The notes under the pieces: generated by a model
Seen by the model: the letters and a program-made list of their open reading frames with translations, nothing else
Told to the model about the DNA's origin: nothing
Database searches by the model: none
Source: Gemmatimonadota bacterium
GTDB lineage: Bacteria > Gemmatimonadota > Gemmatimonadetes > Longimicrobiales > Longimicrobiaceae
DNA length: 61,037 bases
Direction of reading: 5' to 3'
Assembly: GCA_028287185.1 (NCBI GenBank)
Contig: JAQBQD010000184.1
Span: 1 to 61,037, forward strand
Position numbers and translations under genes: made by a program
Shown: in pieces, positions 23,996 to 33,173 of the stretch
Layout of the letters: each line of letters starts with the position of its first letter
Numbering within the stretch: position 1 is the first letter of the stretch

Positions 23996-26893
23996 CTACT
24001 CCGCCATCGCCAGCAGCTCCGCCGTGTGGATCGCCTTGCGGCCGTCGCAGAAGTCCCCGATCTGGGTGCGGCAGCTGAATCCGGGGGCCACGATCAGGTC
24101 GTCGGGCGCGGAGCCGCGGACGGCGGGAAAGAGCACGCGCTCGCCGGCGGCCTTCGACACGTCGTAGTGGCCCTTCTCGTAGCCGAACGACCCCGCCATC
24201 CCGCAGCAGCCGGAGTCCAGCACCGTGAACTCAAGCCCCTCCACGCGCGACAGCACGTCCACCGTGGGCTTCATCCCCACGATGGCTTTCTGGTGGCAGT
24301 GGCCGTGCACGACGGCGCGGCGCTCCAGGCGGCCGGGCTTCCAGTCGGGCAGGCCGGCCAGGAACTCCTCCAGCGTCACGGCGGCACCGGCGATGGCCTT
24401 CGCGCGCGGGCCGCGCACCAGGTCGGGCAGCTCGTCGCGCAGGGTGAGCAGGCAGCTCGGCTCCAGGCCCACGATCCACGTGCCCCGCTCCACCTCGGGC
24501 GCCAGCGTCTCCACGAGCGCCGTCTGCAACTCGCGGGCGTGGTCCAGCAGGCCCTTGCTGATGGCCGCGCGGCCGCAGCACACCTGGGTTTTCGGGATGC
24601 GAACCTCGTAGCCCGCGCGCTCCAGCACGGTGACGGCGGCGCGCAGGGGGGCGGGCTGGAAGTAGTTGTGGAAGGTGTCGTCCAGCAGGATCACCGTGGG
24701 CCGCCGCTCGGGCCCGGCGTCCGCCGCGCGCGGGTGGTTCCGCCGGAACCAGCGGCGGAAGGGCTCGCGCGCCAACTCGGGCAGCTTGCGCCTGGCGTGG
24801 ACGTGGGCGGCCGCCTTCAGGCCGCGGCCCATCACCCGGCTGCCCAGGTTCGCCAGCCGCGGCGCGAAGCTGCCGGCGCGCGCGAAGTCGCGGATGCGGC
24901 CGAAGAACAGCGCCTCACGCGGGGTGTGGCCCGTGGCCTTGTAGTGCTGCGCCAGGAACTCGGCCTTGTAGCGCGCCATGTCCACGCCCACGGGGCACTC
25001 CGTCTTGCACCCCTTGCACTCCAGGCACAGGTCCAGCGCCTCCAGCACCTCGGCGCTCTTCATCCCCGGCAGGCCGCCCGTCATGGCCGCGCGCAGCGAG
25101 TTGGCGCGGCCCCGGGTGCTGTGCTCCTCCTCCAGCGTCACCTGGAACGAGGGGCACATGGTGCCCGCGTCCAGCTTGCGGCACACGGCCATCCCGTTGC
25201 ACTTCTCCACCGCCTTGTCCCACCCGCCGTCCGCCGAGTAGTCGAACCACGTCTCCGGCGCGCTCGCCCGGTACGCCTCGCCGAAGCGAAGGTTGTCGGA
25301 CATCCGCTGATAGGGCGGCACGATCTTGCCCCCGGGGTTCATCCGCCCCTCGGGGTCGAACGCGTCCTTCACCTTCCGGTGGAGATCGAGGATCTCGGGC
25401 CCGAACATGAGCGGCAGGAACTCGGAGCGGGCCAGGCCGTCCCCGTGCTCGCCGCTCAGCGAGCCGCCGAACTCCACCACCAGCTCGGCCACGTCGCGGG
25501 CGATGCCCTGCATGCGGCGCACGTCGTCGCCCAGCTTGAGGTTCAGGTCCACGCGGATGTGCAGGCACCCCTGGCCCGCGTGCCCGAACCACCCCGTCGT
25601 GGTCCCGTGCCGCTGGACGATGCTCTCGAAGCGCCGCACGTACGCGCCCAGCCGTTCCGGCGGGATGCCCGTGTCCTCCACGAACTCCTGCGGCTTGATG
25701 TCGCGCGTCGCCGTCGTCCGGTACAGCAGCCCCGTGGCCGCCTGCCGCAGCTCCCACGCGGCCGTCTGCGCCTTCGGGTCCGTGAAGACGCCCGCGGCGG
25801 GGGCGCCGGGCAGGCTGGATGCGCGAGAGGCGAAGCCGTGCGCCAGCTCCGCCACGTCCTCCGCCGTGTCACCCGAGAACTCCACGAACAGCACGCCCAG
25901 CGCGTCGGGCGCCGCGAACGCCGCCGTCGGCCGGTACTCCAGGAGCTGCCGCGCGCCCTGCAGCACGCGCGAGTCCACGATCTCCAGCGCGGAAAGCCCG
26001 CGCTCCGGCAGGATGGCGGGAACGGCGTCGAACGATGCGAAGCGCTCGCGGAACGACAGCAGCACCAGCGCCCGGGCACCGGGGATGGGGACGAGCCCGA
26101 GCGTCGCCTCCACCACCGTCGCAAGCGTGCCCTCCGATCCCACGACCAGGTCCGCCAGGTTCAGCTCCGGCGACTCCAGCAGCGCGTCGAAGTTGTAGCC
26201 CGAGACGCGCCGGGGGATGCGGGGATACCGCTCCAGCACGCGCGCCCGCTCGGGCTCCAGGATGCCCAGGACGGCACGCGCCAGCTCGCCCTCGCGCCCC
26301 GGCAGCTCCGCGAGCGCGTCCCGCCGCACGGGGCCGAAGGTGGCGCAGGCGCCGTCGGCCAGAACGCAGTCCAGCGTGTGCACGTGGTCGCCCGTCTTGC
26401 CGTAGACCAGCGAGCGCGCGCCGCACGAGTTGTTGCCGATCATCCCTCCCAGGCAGCACTGGCGGATGGTGGCGGGGTCGGGGCCGAACTGCAGGCCGTG
26501 CGGGGCGGCGGCGCGGTTCAGCCGATCGAGCCGCAGGCCCGGCTGCACGCGGGCGCGGCGGGCGCCGGGGTCGATCTCCAGCACCTGGTTCATGTACTTG
26601 CCGAAGTCCAGCACCAGCGCCGCGCCCACCGTCTGCCCCGCCAGCGCCGTTCCCCCGCCGCGGGGCAGCACCGGCACCCCGTGCTCCGCCGCCAGCCGCA
26701 CCGCCCACTCCACGTCCGCCGCGTCGCGGGGAAGCACCACGCCCACGGGAAGGATCTGGTAGAGCGATGCGTCCGTGCTGTACAGCAGGCGAGAGTGGGC
26801 GTCGAAGCGCACCTCGCCCCGCACGCGCTCCTTCAGGGCGCGCTCCAGGCGTTCGGCGCGGGCGTCGGGCTGCTGCACCACGGGAAGCTTCAT
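23996..26893 (-). CDS. FAD-linked 2-hydroxyacid oxidase with Fe-S and CCG domains (YdiJ-like)
   Basis: A 965-residue fusion. The N-terminal half is a VAO-type FAD domain (LPRGGGTALAGQTVGAA, the pyrophosphate-binding loop, then GGMIGNNSCGARS) with an FAD-oxidase C domain (SGEHGDGLARSEF). The C-terminal half is a GlpC-like module: a 4Fe-4S motif CLECKGCKTECPVG and cysteine-rich CCG pairs (QVCCGRAAISKG, DSGCCGMAGSFG). This architecture matches YdiJ, which oxidises D-2-hydroxyglutarate, and related D-lactate dehydrogenases. Electrons probably go to the quinone pool through the Fe-S module. It follows the phosphorelay genes by 109 nt and is probably a separate unit. Confidence 0.9.
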   Translation of the reverse strand: MKLPVVQQPDARAERLERALKERVRGEVRFDAHSRLLYSTDASLYQILPVGVVLPRDAADVEWAVRLAAEHGVPVLPRGGGTALAGQTVGAALVLDFGKYMNQVLEIDPGARRARVQPGLRLDRLNRAAAPHGLQFGPDPATIRQCCLGGMIGNNSCGARSLVYGKTGDHVHTLDCVLADGACATFGPVRRDALAELPGREGELARAVLGILEPERARVLERYPRIPRRVSGYNFDALLESPELNLADLVVGSEGTLATVVEATLGLVPIPGARALVLLSFRERFASFDAVPAILPERGLSALEIVDSRVLQGARQLLEYRPTAAFAAPDALGVLFVEFSGDTAEDVAELAHGFASRASSLPGAPAAGVFTDPKAQTAAWELRQAATGLLYRTTATRDIKPQEFVEDTGIPPERLGAYVRRFESIVQRHGTTTGWFGHAGQGCLHIRVDLNLKLGDDVRRMQGIARDVAELVVEFGGSLSGEHGDGLARSEFLPLMFGPEILDLHRKVKDAFDPEGRMNPGGKIVPPYQRMSDNLRFGEAYRASAPETWFDYSADGGWDKAVEKCNGMAVCRKLDAGTMCPSFQVTLEEEHSTRGRANSLRAAMTGGLPGMKSAEVLEALDLCLECKGCKTECPVGVDMARYKAEFLAQHYKATGHTPREALFFGRIRDFARAGSFAPRLANLGSRVMGRGLKAAAHVHARRKLPELAREPFRRWFRRNHPRAADAGPERRPTVILLDDTFHNYFQPAPLRAAVTVLERAGYEVRIPKTQVCCGRAAISKGLLDHARELQTALVETLAPEVERGTWIVGLEPSCLLTLRDELPDLVRGPRAKAIAGAAVTLEEFLAGLPDWKPGRLERRAVVHGHCHQKAIVGMKPTVDVLSRVEGLEFTVLDSGCCGMAGSFGYEKGHYDVSKAAGERVLFPAVRGSAPDDLIVAPGFSCRTQIGDFCDGRKAIHTAELLAMAE

Positions 26894-27002
26894 CGGGTCT
26901 CCGGCGGGGGCGCGAGCGGGCGCGCACCCGGTGGCGGTCGGGTCGGGATGGGGTCGGCGGATGGATGCCGCGCGGCCCGCGGACCGAGACGCGGACGCGG
27001 GC

Positions 27003-28643
27003 TCACGGCCGGGATTCCGCGCCGTCTACGGAAGCCCTTCCCTCGGGAAGCCGGCCGTCCGCCATCGGGTCGTCGACGGACCGAACGTCTGCCGACCGAA
27101 CGTCGACGGACCGATCGGACCCGGATCGACCACCCACGAAGCGGACGTCCTCCAAGCCACCCTCCTCCGCGGACGGCGGAGGCGGGTCGGGAAGGCGGCT
27201 CGGCAGGCGCAGGGTGAAGGTGCTGCCGGCGCCGGGGGCGGAGACCAGCGTGAGCGTGCCGCCAAGCAGCTCGGCCAGGCGGCGCGAGATGGAAAGGCCC
27301 AGCCCCGTGCCCTGCGCCGCCAGCTCGCCTCGCGCCGGGTTGTCGAGCTGCACGAACTCGTCGAAGATGCGCTCCGCGTCCGCCGTCGCGATTCCGCGGC
27401 CGGCGTCGCGCACCTCCACCGCCACGCCGTCCCCGCCCTCGTCCACGTAGCGCACCTCCAGCGGGTTGCCGTCGCCGAACTTGATGGCGTTGGACAGCAG
27501 GTTCAGCAGGATCTGCCGCACGCGGCGCGGGTCCGTCCACACCGTGCGCACGCAGGCCGCGTCCACGGCCAGCTCGCTGCCCCGCTGCGCGGCCAGGGGC
27601 TGCACCGTCGCGACGACGTCCGCGACCAGCGCGGCGACGGGAACGGCCTCGGGGGCCAGCTCCGCGCGGCCGGCCTCCAGGCGCGACAGGTCCAGCACGT
27701 CGCCCACCAGCTCGGTAAGGTGCCGGGTGGCGCGCTGCGAGCGCTCGATGCCCAGGCGCTGCCCCTCGTGCAGGTCGCCGTAGACGCCGGCCAGCAGCAG
27801 GTCGTTGAAGCCCAGGATGGCGTTGATGGGGGTTCGCAGCTCGTGGCTCATGGCGGCGTAGAAGCGGGTGCGCGCCGCCAGCGCGTCGCGCAGCCGCTCG
27901 CTCAGCGCCTGCGACCGCACCGCCTCCTCCGTCAGCTCCTCCGTCTGCATCTCCAGCTCGGCCGTCTGCTCCTGCAGCTCCGTGGACTGCCGCGCGAGCT
28001 GGGCGCCGGCCGCGTCGCGTTCGGCCACGTCTCGGCGGATGGCGCGGGTGGTGAGCAGCGACAGCAGCACCGCCGCCGCGGTGCCCAGGCCGATGAGGCC
28101 CAGCACCGCCAGCCCCATGCGGTGCTGCCGCGCCGTGCGCTCCCGCAGCAGCGCGCGCTCGGACGCCTCCACGTGCAGGGCGAGCGCGCGGGCGTCGTCC
28201 ATCAGGTGCCGCCCGCGGTTGGTGGCCACCAACCGCGCGGCCGAGTCGGCTCCGGCGCGGCGGCGCACCTCCACCGTGCGGGCCATCTCCGCCAGCTTGG
28301 CGACCGCCACGCCGCGTAGCGAGTCCACGCGAGCGTGCTGCACGGGATTGTCCGCCACCAGCGCGTCCACGGCGCGGAGCTGGGCGGGAAGGTCGCGGGC
28401 GGCGGACGCGTAGGGGCGCAGGTAGGTGGTGTCGCCCGTGATCAGGTAGCCGCGCTGGCCCGTCTCGGCGTCCTTCAGCAGCGACATCAGCCGCTCGCTG
28501 CCCTCCATCACCCGGTGCGTGTGCACCACCCACTCGGTCGCGCGGCGCCACAGGGCCACGCCCGCGAGCGAGGCGGCCCCGACCCCCAGCACCAGCACGC
28601 CCGAGCCGTAGGCGATGGCGATCTTGCGCCGCAGCGAGTCCAT
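27003..28643 (-). CDS. CHASE3-domain sensor histidine kinase
   Basis: A 546-residue membrane kinase. TM1 is at about 8-30, then a CHASE3-like extracytoplasmic helical domain (LLKDAETGQRGYLITGD), TM2 at about 176-198 and a coiled coil (LQEQTAELEMQTEELTEE). HisKA follows with phospho-acceptor SHELRTPINAILGF, then HATPase with N-box NLLSNAIKFGDG, DAGRGIA and GTGLGLSISRR. The last roughly 50 residues form a repetitive tail (RSVDVRSADVRSVDD) encoded by TCGA-rich DNA. It is the last of four signalling genes on this strand. It has no receiver domain and may phosphorylate the single-domain regulator at 30228-30653. Confidence 0.88.
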   Translation of the reverse strand: MDSLRRKIAIAYGSGVLVLGVGAASLAGVALWRRATEWVVHTHRVMEGSERLMSLLKDAETGQRGYLITGDTTYLRPYASAARDLPAQLRAVDALVADNPVQHARVDSLRGVAVAKLAEMARTVEVRRRAGADSAARLVATNRGRHLMDDARALALHVEASERALLRERTARQHRMGLAVLGLIGLGTAAAVLLSLLTTRAIRRDVAERDAAGAQLARQSTELQEQTAELEMQTEELTEEAVRSQALSERLRDALAARTRFYAAMSHELRTPINAILGFNDLLLAGVYGDLHEGQRLGIERSQRATRHLTELVGDVLDLSRLEAGRAELAPEAVPVAALVADVVATVQPLAAQRGSELAVDAACVRTVWTDPRRVRQILLNLLSNAIKFGDGNPLEVRYVDEGGDGVAVEVRDAGRGIATADAERIFDEFVQLDNPARGELAAQGTGLGLSISRRLAELLGGTLTLVSAPGAGSTFTLRLPSRLPDPPPPSAEEGGLEDVRFVGGRSGSDRSVDVRSADVRSVDDPMADGRLPEGRASVDGAESRP

Positions 28644-28671
28644 GGGCGGGTCCCGGGGCCGGCCTGGCGCG

Positions 28672-30231
28672 TCAGCCCAGCGCGGGGGCGGGCTCCGCCT
28701 GCGCGTCGGGGAGCGCCGCGTCGCCGGAGGGCGGGGCGGCGGGGGGAAGGTGCAGGCGGAAGGTGCTGCCGCGGCCCGGCTCGGACTCGGCCTCCAGGCG
28801 GCCGCCCAGCAGGTCGGCCAGGCGCCGCGAGATGGGCAGCCCCAGGCCCGTGCCGCCCTGGTTGGCGTTGGGAAGCTGCACGAACTCCTCGAAGATGCGC
28901 GGGATGGCCTCGGGGGGGATGCCCCGCCCCCCGTCCGCCACCTCCACCGTCACCCACCCGTCGGCCCCTTCCGAGCAGCGGATGCGGACGGGCTTGCCGT
29001 CGCCGAACTTGATGGCGTTGGACAGCAGGTTGAGCAGGATCTGCCGAACGCGGCGCGGGTCGGTGGCGATGGTGCCGGTGGTGGTGCAGTCGCTCTGCAG
29101 CTCGGTGCCCTGCCCCTCGGCCAGGGGCCCCACCGTGGTGAACAGGTCCTCGATCAGCTCGGGCACCCGCACCTCCTCCACCTGCACCTCCATCTTCCCC
29201 GCCTCCAGCTTGCTCACGTCCAGCACGTCGTTCACCAGCTCCAGCAGGTGCCGCGCGGCGTTCTGCGAGCGCTCGATGCCGTGCTCCTGCTGCGGCGCCA
29301 GGGGCCCGTAGACGCCCGCCAGCAGCAGGTCGTTGTAGCCCAGGATGGCGTTGATGGGGGTGCGCAGCTCGTGGCTCATCGCGGCGTAGAACTGGCTGCG
29401 GGCCGCCAGCGCCGCCTCGCGCTCCTCCTCGGCCGTGCGGCGCGCCGTGATGTCGCTGAAGCCGATGGCGAAGCCGTCGCCCAGGCGCACGGCCGTGGCG
29501 CGCACCCACAGGTCCACGTCGTCGTGGGCGTAGCGCAGCTCCGTCTGGAAGGGCTCGCCGCCCTCCACCACCGCCACCAGGGAGCCGAACAGCTCCGTGC
29601 CGCGCAGCCCGGGAAAGGCCTGCAGCATCCGCCGGCCCAGCAGCTCGCCCGGCCCGCGGCCCAGCATGCGCTCGGCGGCGGGGTTGGCGTACACCCACTC
29701 GAAGTCCGCCACCCGCCCCTGGCCGTCGCGCACGGCGCGAGAGATGGTGAAGCCGTCGGGCGAGGTCTCGTGCAGCACGCGGAAGCGCGCCTCGCTCTCG
29801 CGCAGGGCGTCCTCGGTGGCGCGGGCCACGCGCTCGGCGCGGTGCAGGCGCACGGCGTGGCGAAGGCTCTGGGCCAGCCGCTCGGGGGCCACGGCGCTCT
29901 TGGGCAGGTAGTCCGAGGCGCCCGCCTTCATCACCTCCACCGCGAGCTGCGTGTCCTCCTGCCCGGTGAGCATCACCACCGGCGTGTCGATCCCCAGGCT
30001 CCGCATCTCGCGCAGCACCCGCAGCCCGTCGCCGTCGGGCAGGCGAAAGTCCAGGAAGGCGCAGTCGAAGCCGCCCTCCCGCAACGCGTCGAGGGCCGAG
30101 GCCACGCCGTCGGCCTCGGCCACCTCCGCCTCCACCCCGGCGCTGCGCAGGGCCCGGCGCACGGCCGCGCGGTCCACGCGGTCGTCGTCCACCACCAGCA
30201 CGCGCAGCGCCGCCGTCGCCCCCTCGCTCAC
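28672..30231 (-). CDS. Receiver-PAS-histidine kinase hybrid
   Basis: A 519-residue soluble protein from GTG 30231. It overlaps the preceding regulator by 4 nt (GTGA). Order: an N-terminal receiver (LRVLVVDDDRVDR; likely acceptor Asp in FDCAFLDFRLPD; KSAV lysine), a PAS domain (RFRVLHETSPDGFTISR), HisKA with SHELRTPINAILGYND, then HATPase with NLLSNAIKFGDG and GTGLGLPISRR. An input receiver feeding a kinase is the arrangement of phosphorelay intermediates. It is highly similar in the kinase core to the CHASE3 kinase next door, so one probably arose by duplication. Confidence 0.88.
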   Translation of the reverse strand: MSEGATAALRVLVVDDDRVDRAAVRRALRSAGVEAEVAEADGVASALDALREGGFDCAFLDFRLPDGDGLRVLREMRSLGIDTPVVMLTGQEDTQLAVEVMKAGASDYLPKSAVAPERLAQSLRHAVRLHRAERVARATEDALRESEARFRVLHETSPDGFTISRAVRDGQGRVADFEWVYANPAAERMLGRGPGELLGRRMLQAFPGLRGTELFGSLVAVVEGGEPFQTELRYAHDDVDLWVRATAVRLGDGFAIGFSDITARRTAEEEREAALAARSQFYAAMSHELRTPINAILGYNDLLLAGVYGPLAPQQEHGIERSQNAARHLLELVNDVLDVSKLEAGKMEVQVEEVRVPELIEDLFTTVGPLAEGQGTELQSDCTTTGTIATDPRRVRQILLNLLSNAIKFGDGKPVRIRCSEGADGWVTVEVADGGRGIPPEAIPRIFEEFVQLPNANQGGTGLGLPISRRLADLLGGRLEAESEPGRGSTFRLHLPPAAPPSGDAALPDAQAEPAPALG

Positions 30232-30653
30232 GGCATCTCGACCAGCGACCAGTACTTGTTCAGCGTCGCCATCGCCTCCACGAAGCTCACGAAGGTGACG
30301 GGCTTCAGGATGTAGCCCGCCACGTTCAGGTGATAGGCGTCCACGCGGTCGCGGTCGTCGTCCGAGGTGGTGAGCACCACCACCGGGGTGAGGCCCAGCT
30401 CGGGGTCGGCGCGCAGCTCGCGCAGGAACTCGATGCCGTTCATGCGCGGCATGTTGAGGTCCAGCAGCACCAGGCGCCGGTCGCGGGGGATCCCGCTGCC
30501 GCGCAGCGCGGCCAGCGCCTCCTCGCCGTTGGCCGCCACCCACAGCGGGTTGCAGATGTTGTTCTTCCTGAACGCCCGCTGGACGTTCATCACGTCCACC
30601 TCGTCGTCCTCGACGAGCAGGATGTTCAGCAGCTTCTCACTCGTCGTCGGCAT
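30228..30653 (-). CDS. Single-domain response regulator (Rcp1/CheY-like)
   Basis: A 141-residue receiver domain with no output domain. ATG 30653 lies inside the end of the upstream kinase gene (17-nt overlap). It has acidic pocket EDDEVD, phospho-acceptor Asp in LVLLDLNMPRMNG, TTSDD and KPVTF. The insert-bearing form (long segment before the Asp, MNGIEFL) matches Rcp1-type regulators that partner phytochrome-like kinases. It probably receives phosphate from the multi-PAS kinase and passes it to or from the hybrid kinase downstream. Confidence 0.9.
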   Translation of the reverse strand: MPTTSEKLLNILLVEDDEVDVMNVQRAFRKNNICNPLWVAANGEEALAALRGSGIPRDRRLVLLDLNMPRMNGIEFLRELRADPELGLTPVVVLTTSDDDRDRVDAYHLNVAGYILKPVTFVSFVEAMATLNKYWSLVEMP

Positions 30654-33006
30654 CGGACGGGCGCGGCTTGCGAAGGGTGAACCGGAAGGTAGCGCCGGCG
30701 CCTTCCCGGGACTCCACCCAGACGCGTCCGCCGCGCGACTCCACGATCTTCTTGACGAGGGAAAGGCCGATCCCCGTGCCCTCCACCTTGTCGCGCGCCT
30801 CCAGCGTCTGGAAGATGCCAAAGATACGCGCGTGGTACTCGGGGGCAATTCCCGCGCCGTTGTCGGCCACCGCGAACTCCCAGGCGGGGCCCGCGTCGCG
30901 CCACTCCACCCGCACCTCGGCCCCCGGGCGCCGGTTGTGCTTCACGGCGTTGCCGACCAGGTTCATGAACACCTGCTGCAGGGGCAGCCGCTCGGCCAGC
31001 ACCGTGGGCATCCCCGGCTGCACGCGGATCTGCACCTCGGGCGGCGGGGCCATCAGGTCCAGCGTCTCGTCCAGCAGCCCGCCCACCTCCACCCGCTCCG
31101 GCTTCTCGCGCACGCGGGCGGCGCGCGAGTACTGCAGGATCCCGTCGATCAGCCCCTCCATGCGGTGCACGCGCCCCCGAAGCAGCTCCAGGTGGCCGCG
31201 CACCTCGTCCGTCACGTGCTCGGCCAGGTCCTCCTCGATCCACTGCGACAGGTTGGCGATGCCCCGCAGCGGCGCCTTCAGGTCGTGCGAGGCCACGTAG
31301 GCGAACTGGTCCAGCTCACGGTTGCTGGCCTCCAGCGCCGCCGCCGTGCGCGCCAGCTCCTCGGCGTTCGCCTCGATCTCGCGCCGGGTGCGCACCTGCT
31401 CCGTCACCTCCACCGCGTGGATCAGCACGCCCCCCACGCCGCCGTCCACCTCGCGCAGGGGATGGAAGACGAGGTTGAAGTACGCCGCCTCGGGCGCGCC
31501 CCGCCCGCGATCCACCTCGGCGTACATCTCGTTGCCCAGGAAGGCCTTGCCCGTGGCGTACACGCCGTCCAGCCGGTCGAAGTAGCCCTGCCGCCCCACC
31601 TCGGGGATGGCGTCGCGCGCCGGCCGCCCCACCAGCTCGCGTCCGCCGAAGAGCGCGCGGTAGGGCGGGTTGGCCAGCTCGAACACGTGGTCCGGCCCCC
31701 GCAGCACGGCGATCAGGGCGGGTGCCTGCATGAACAGCTCGTGCAGCCGGGCCCGCTCCGTCTCCAGCGTGGCGATCAGGCGGTCGCGCTCGGCCTCGGC
31801 CAGGCTCTGGTCGTGCACGTCGGTGCAGGTGCCGAACCAGCGCACCACCGCGCCGTCGCCGTCGCGCTCGGGCAGGGCGCGGGCGATGAACCACCGGTAC
31901 GCGCCGTCCGCCGCGCGGCGAAAGCGGTAGCGCGTCTCGTACGACTCGCCCGTGCGCAGCGAGCGCGACCACACCTCCAGCGTGCGCTCGTAGTCGTCGG
32001 GATGCAGGAAGTCCTTCCAGTTCCACCCCTGGCCGCCTTCCCGCGACATGCCCGTGTACTCGTACCAGCGGGCGTTGAAGTAGTCGTGGTAGCCGTCGGG
32101 CGTGGTGGTCCACACGATCTGGGGGATCGCGTCGGCAAGGCGGCTGTACGCGGCCTCGCTGCGCCGCAGGGCGCGCTCCACGCGGCGCAGGTCGTCCACG
32201 TCGGTGTTGACGCCGAACCAGCCCACGATCTCGCCGCCCGGGCCGCGCATGGCCTCGGCCCGCCCCAGGTGCCAGCGCCACGCGCCGTCGTGGCGCCGCA
32301 GCCGGAACTCCACCTCGTAGCTGGCGCCGCGGTGCAGCGAGCGGGCCCAGCGCCGGGCCACCGCCGGCAGGTCGTCGGGGTGCACCACGTGCTGCCACCC
32401 CTCGCCCAGCAGCCGCTCGCGCGTGTAGCCGAAGTAGGCCGCGGTGGCGGCGCTCACGAAGTCCAGCGCGCCGTCCGGCTGCGCCGTCCAGATCTGCGCC
32501 GGCACCGTCTCCGCCAGGAAGCGGTAGCGCTCCTCACCGCGCACCAGCGCCCGCGCGCGCGCCTCGGCGCCGCGCTCCAGCGCCAGCACCGCCGCGGCGG
32601 CGTCCGCCACCTCGCGCAGCGCGCACGCGTCGTCCTCGCTCCATGCCCGCCCCGGGCCGTCCGCCGCCGCCACCGCGCCCGCCACCTTCCCGTCCGCGTC
32701 CGTCACCGGAACGGCCATCGCCACGCCTCCCTCCCCCTCCGCCCGCGCTTCCCGGCCGCCCGCCAGCACGCGGTCCACGGCGGCGTCGAGCGCCGCCGCC
32801 GTCCCCGGCTGCCCCGCCGCGTCCGCGCAGTAGAAGCGCGGCCCCCCCGCCAGCGCCACGCAGGCATCGGCCCCCGCAAGCGCCCGGCGGGCGAGCGGTG
32901 CCAGCCGGGCGAGCGGGTCCAGCGCGTCGGCGCCGGAATGCGGGTCGGACGGGTCGCCGCGCAACTTCCTCGGCGGGGCGTCGGGCGGGTGCACGGCGTC
33001 GGTCAT
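30637..33006 (-). CDS. Multi-PAS sensor histidine kinase (phytochrome-like core)
   Basis: A 789-residue soluble kinase from ATG 33006. After a GAF-like N-terminal region (about 1-150) come three PAS domains (YRFLAETVPAQIWTA; YSRLADAIPQIVWTT; LFMQAPALIAVLRGPD), each of the first two with a PAC end (WFGVNTDVDD, WFGTCTDVHD). HisKA follows with acceptor in YVASHDLKAPLRGI, then HATPase (NLVGNAVKHN, DNGAGIA, GTGIGLSLVKK). The SHDLKAPLR form is typical of phytochrome-type kinases that act with Rcp1-like regulators, and such a regulator is encoded next. No chromophore cysteine is evident. It is likely a redox or ligand sensor; the signal is unknown. Confidence 0.9.
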   Translation of the reverse strand: MTDAVHPPDAPPRKLRGDPSDPHSGADALDPLARLAPLARRALAGADACVALAGGPRFYCADAAGQPGTAAALDAAVDRVLAGGREARAEGEGGVAMAVPVTDADGKVAGAVAAADGPGRAWSEDDACALREVADAAAAVLALERGAEARARALVRGEERYRFLAETVPAQIWTAQPDGALDFVSAATAAYFGYTRERLLGEGWQHVVHPDDLPAVARRWARSLHRGASYEVEFRLRRHDGAWRWHLGRAEAMRGPGGEIVGWFGVNTDVDDLRRVERALRRSEAAYSRLADAIPQIVWTTTPDGYHDYFNARWYEYTGMSREGGQGWNWKDFLHPDDYERTLEVWSRSLRTGESYETRYRFRRAADGAYRWFIARALPERDGDGAVVRWFGTCTDVHDQSLAEAERDRLIATLETERARLHELFMQAPALIAVLRGPDHVFELANPPYRALFGGRELVGRPARDAIPEVGRQGYFDRLDGVYATGKAFLGNEMYAEVDRGRGAPEAAYFNLVFHPLREVDGGVGGVLIHAVEVTEQVRTRREIEANAEELARTAAALEASNRELDQFAYVASHDLKAPLRGIANLSQWIEEDLAEHVTDEVRGHLELLRGRVHRMEGLIDGILQYSRAARVREKPERVEVGGLLDETLDLMAPPPEVQIRVQPGMPTVLAERLPLQQVFMNLVGNAVKHNRRPGAEVRVEWRDAGPAWEFAVADNGAGIAPEYHARIFGIFQTLEARDKVEGTGIGLSLVKKIVESRGGRVWVESREGAGATFRFTLRKPRPSDADDE

Positions 33007-33173
33007 CGGGATCGGGGCCGGGGAGCACCGCCCTCCACACGCGGTCTGCGCGCGGAAGGCGGGAAGGTGATTCGATCGGTGGATGTCGGCACGTCCGCAC
33101 GTCGTGTTGCATCCTCCCGAGATGCGGACCGGCGAGGAGGGTGCGGCGGCGCAATCCGCCGCGGGCGGGCAAG

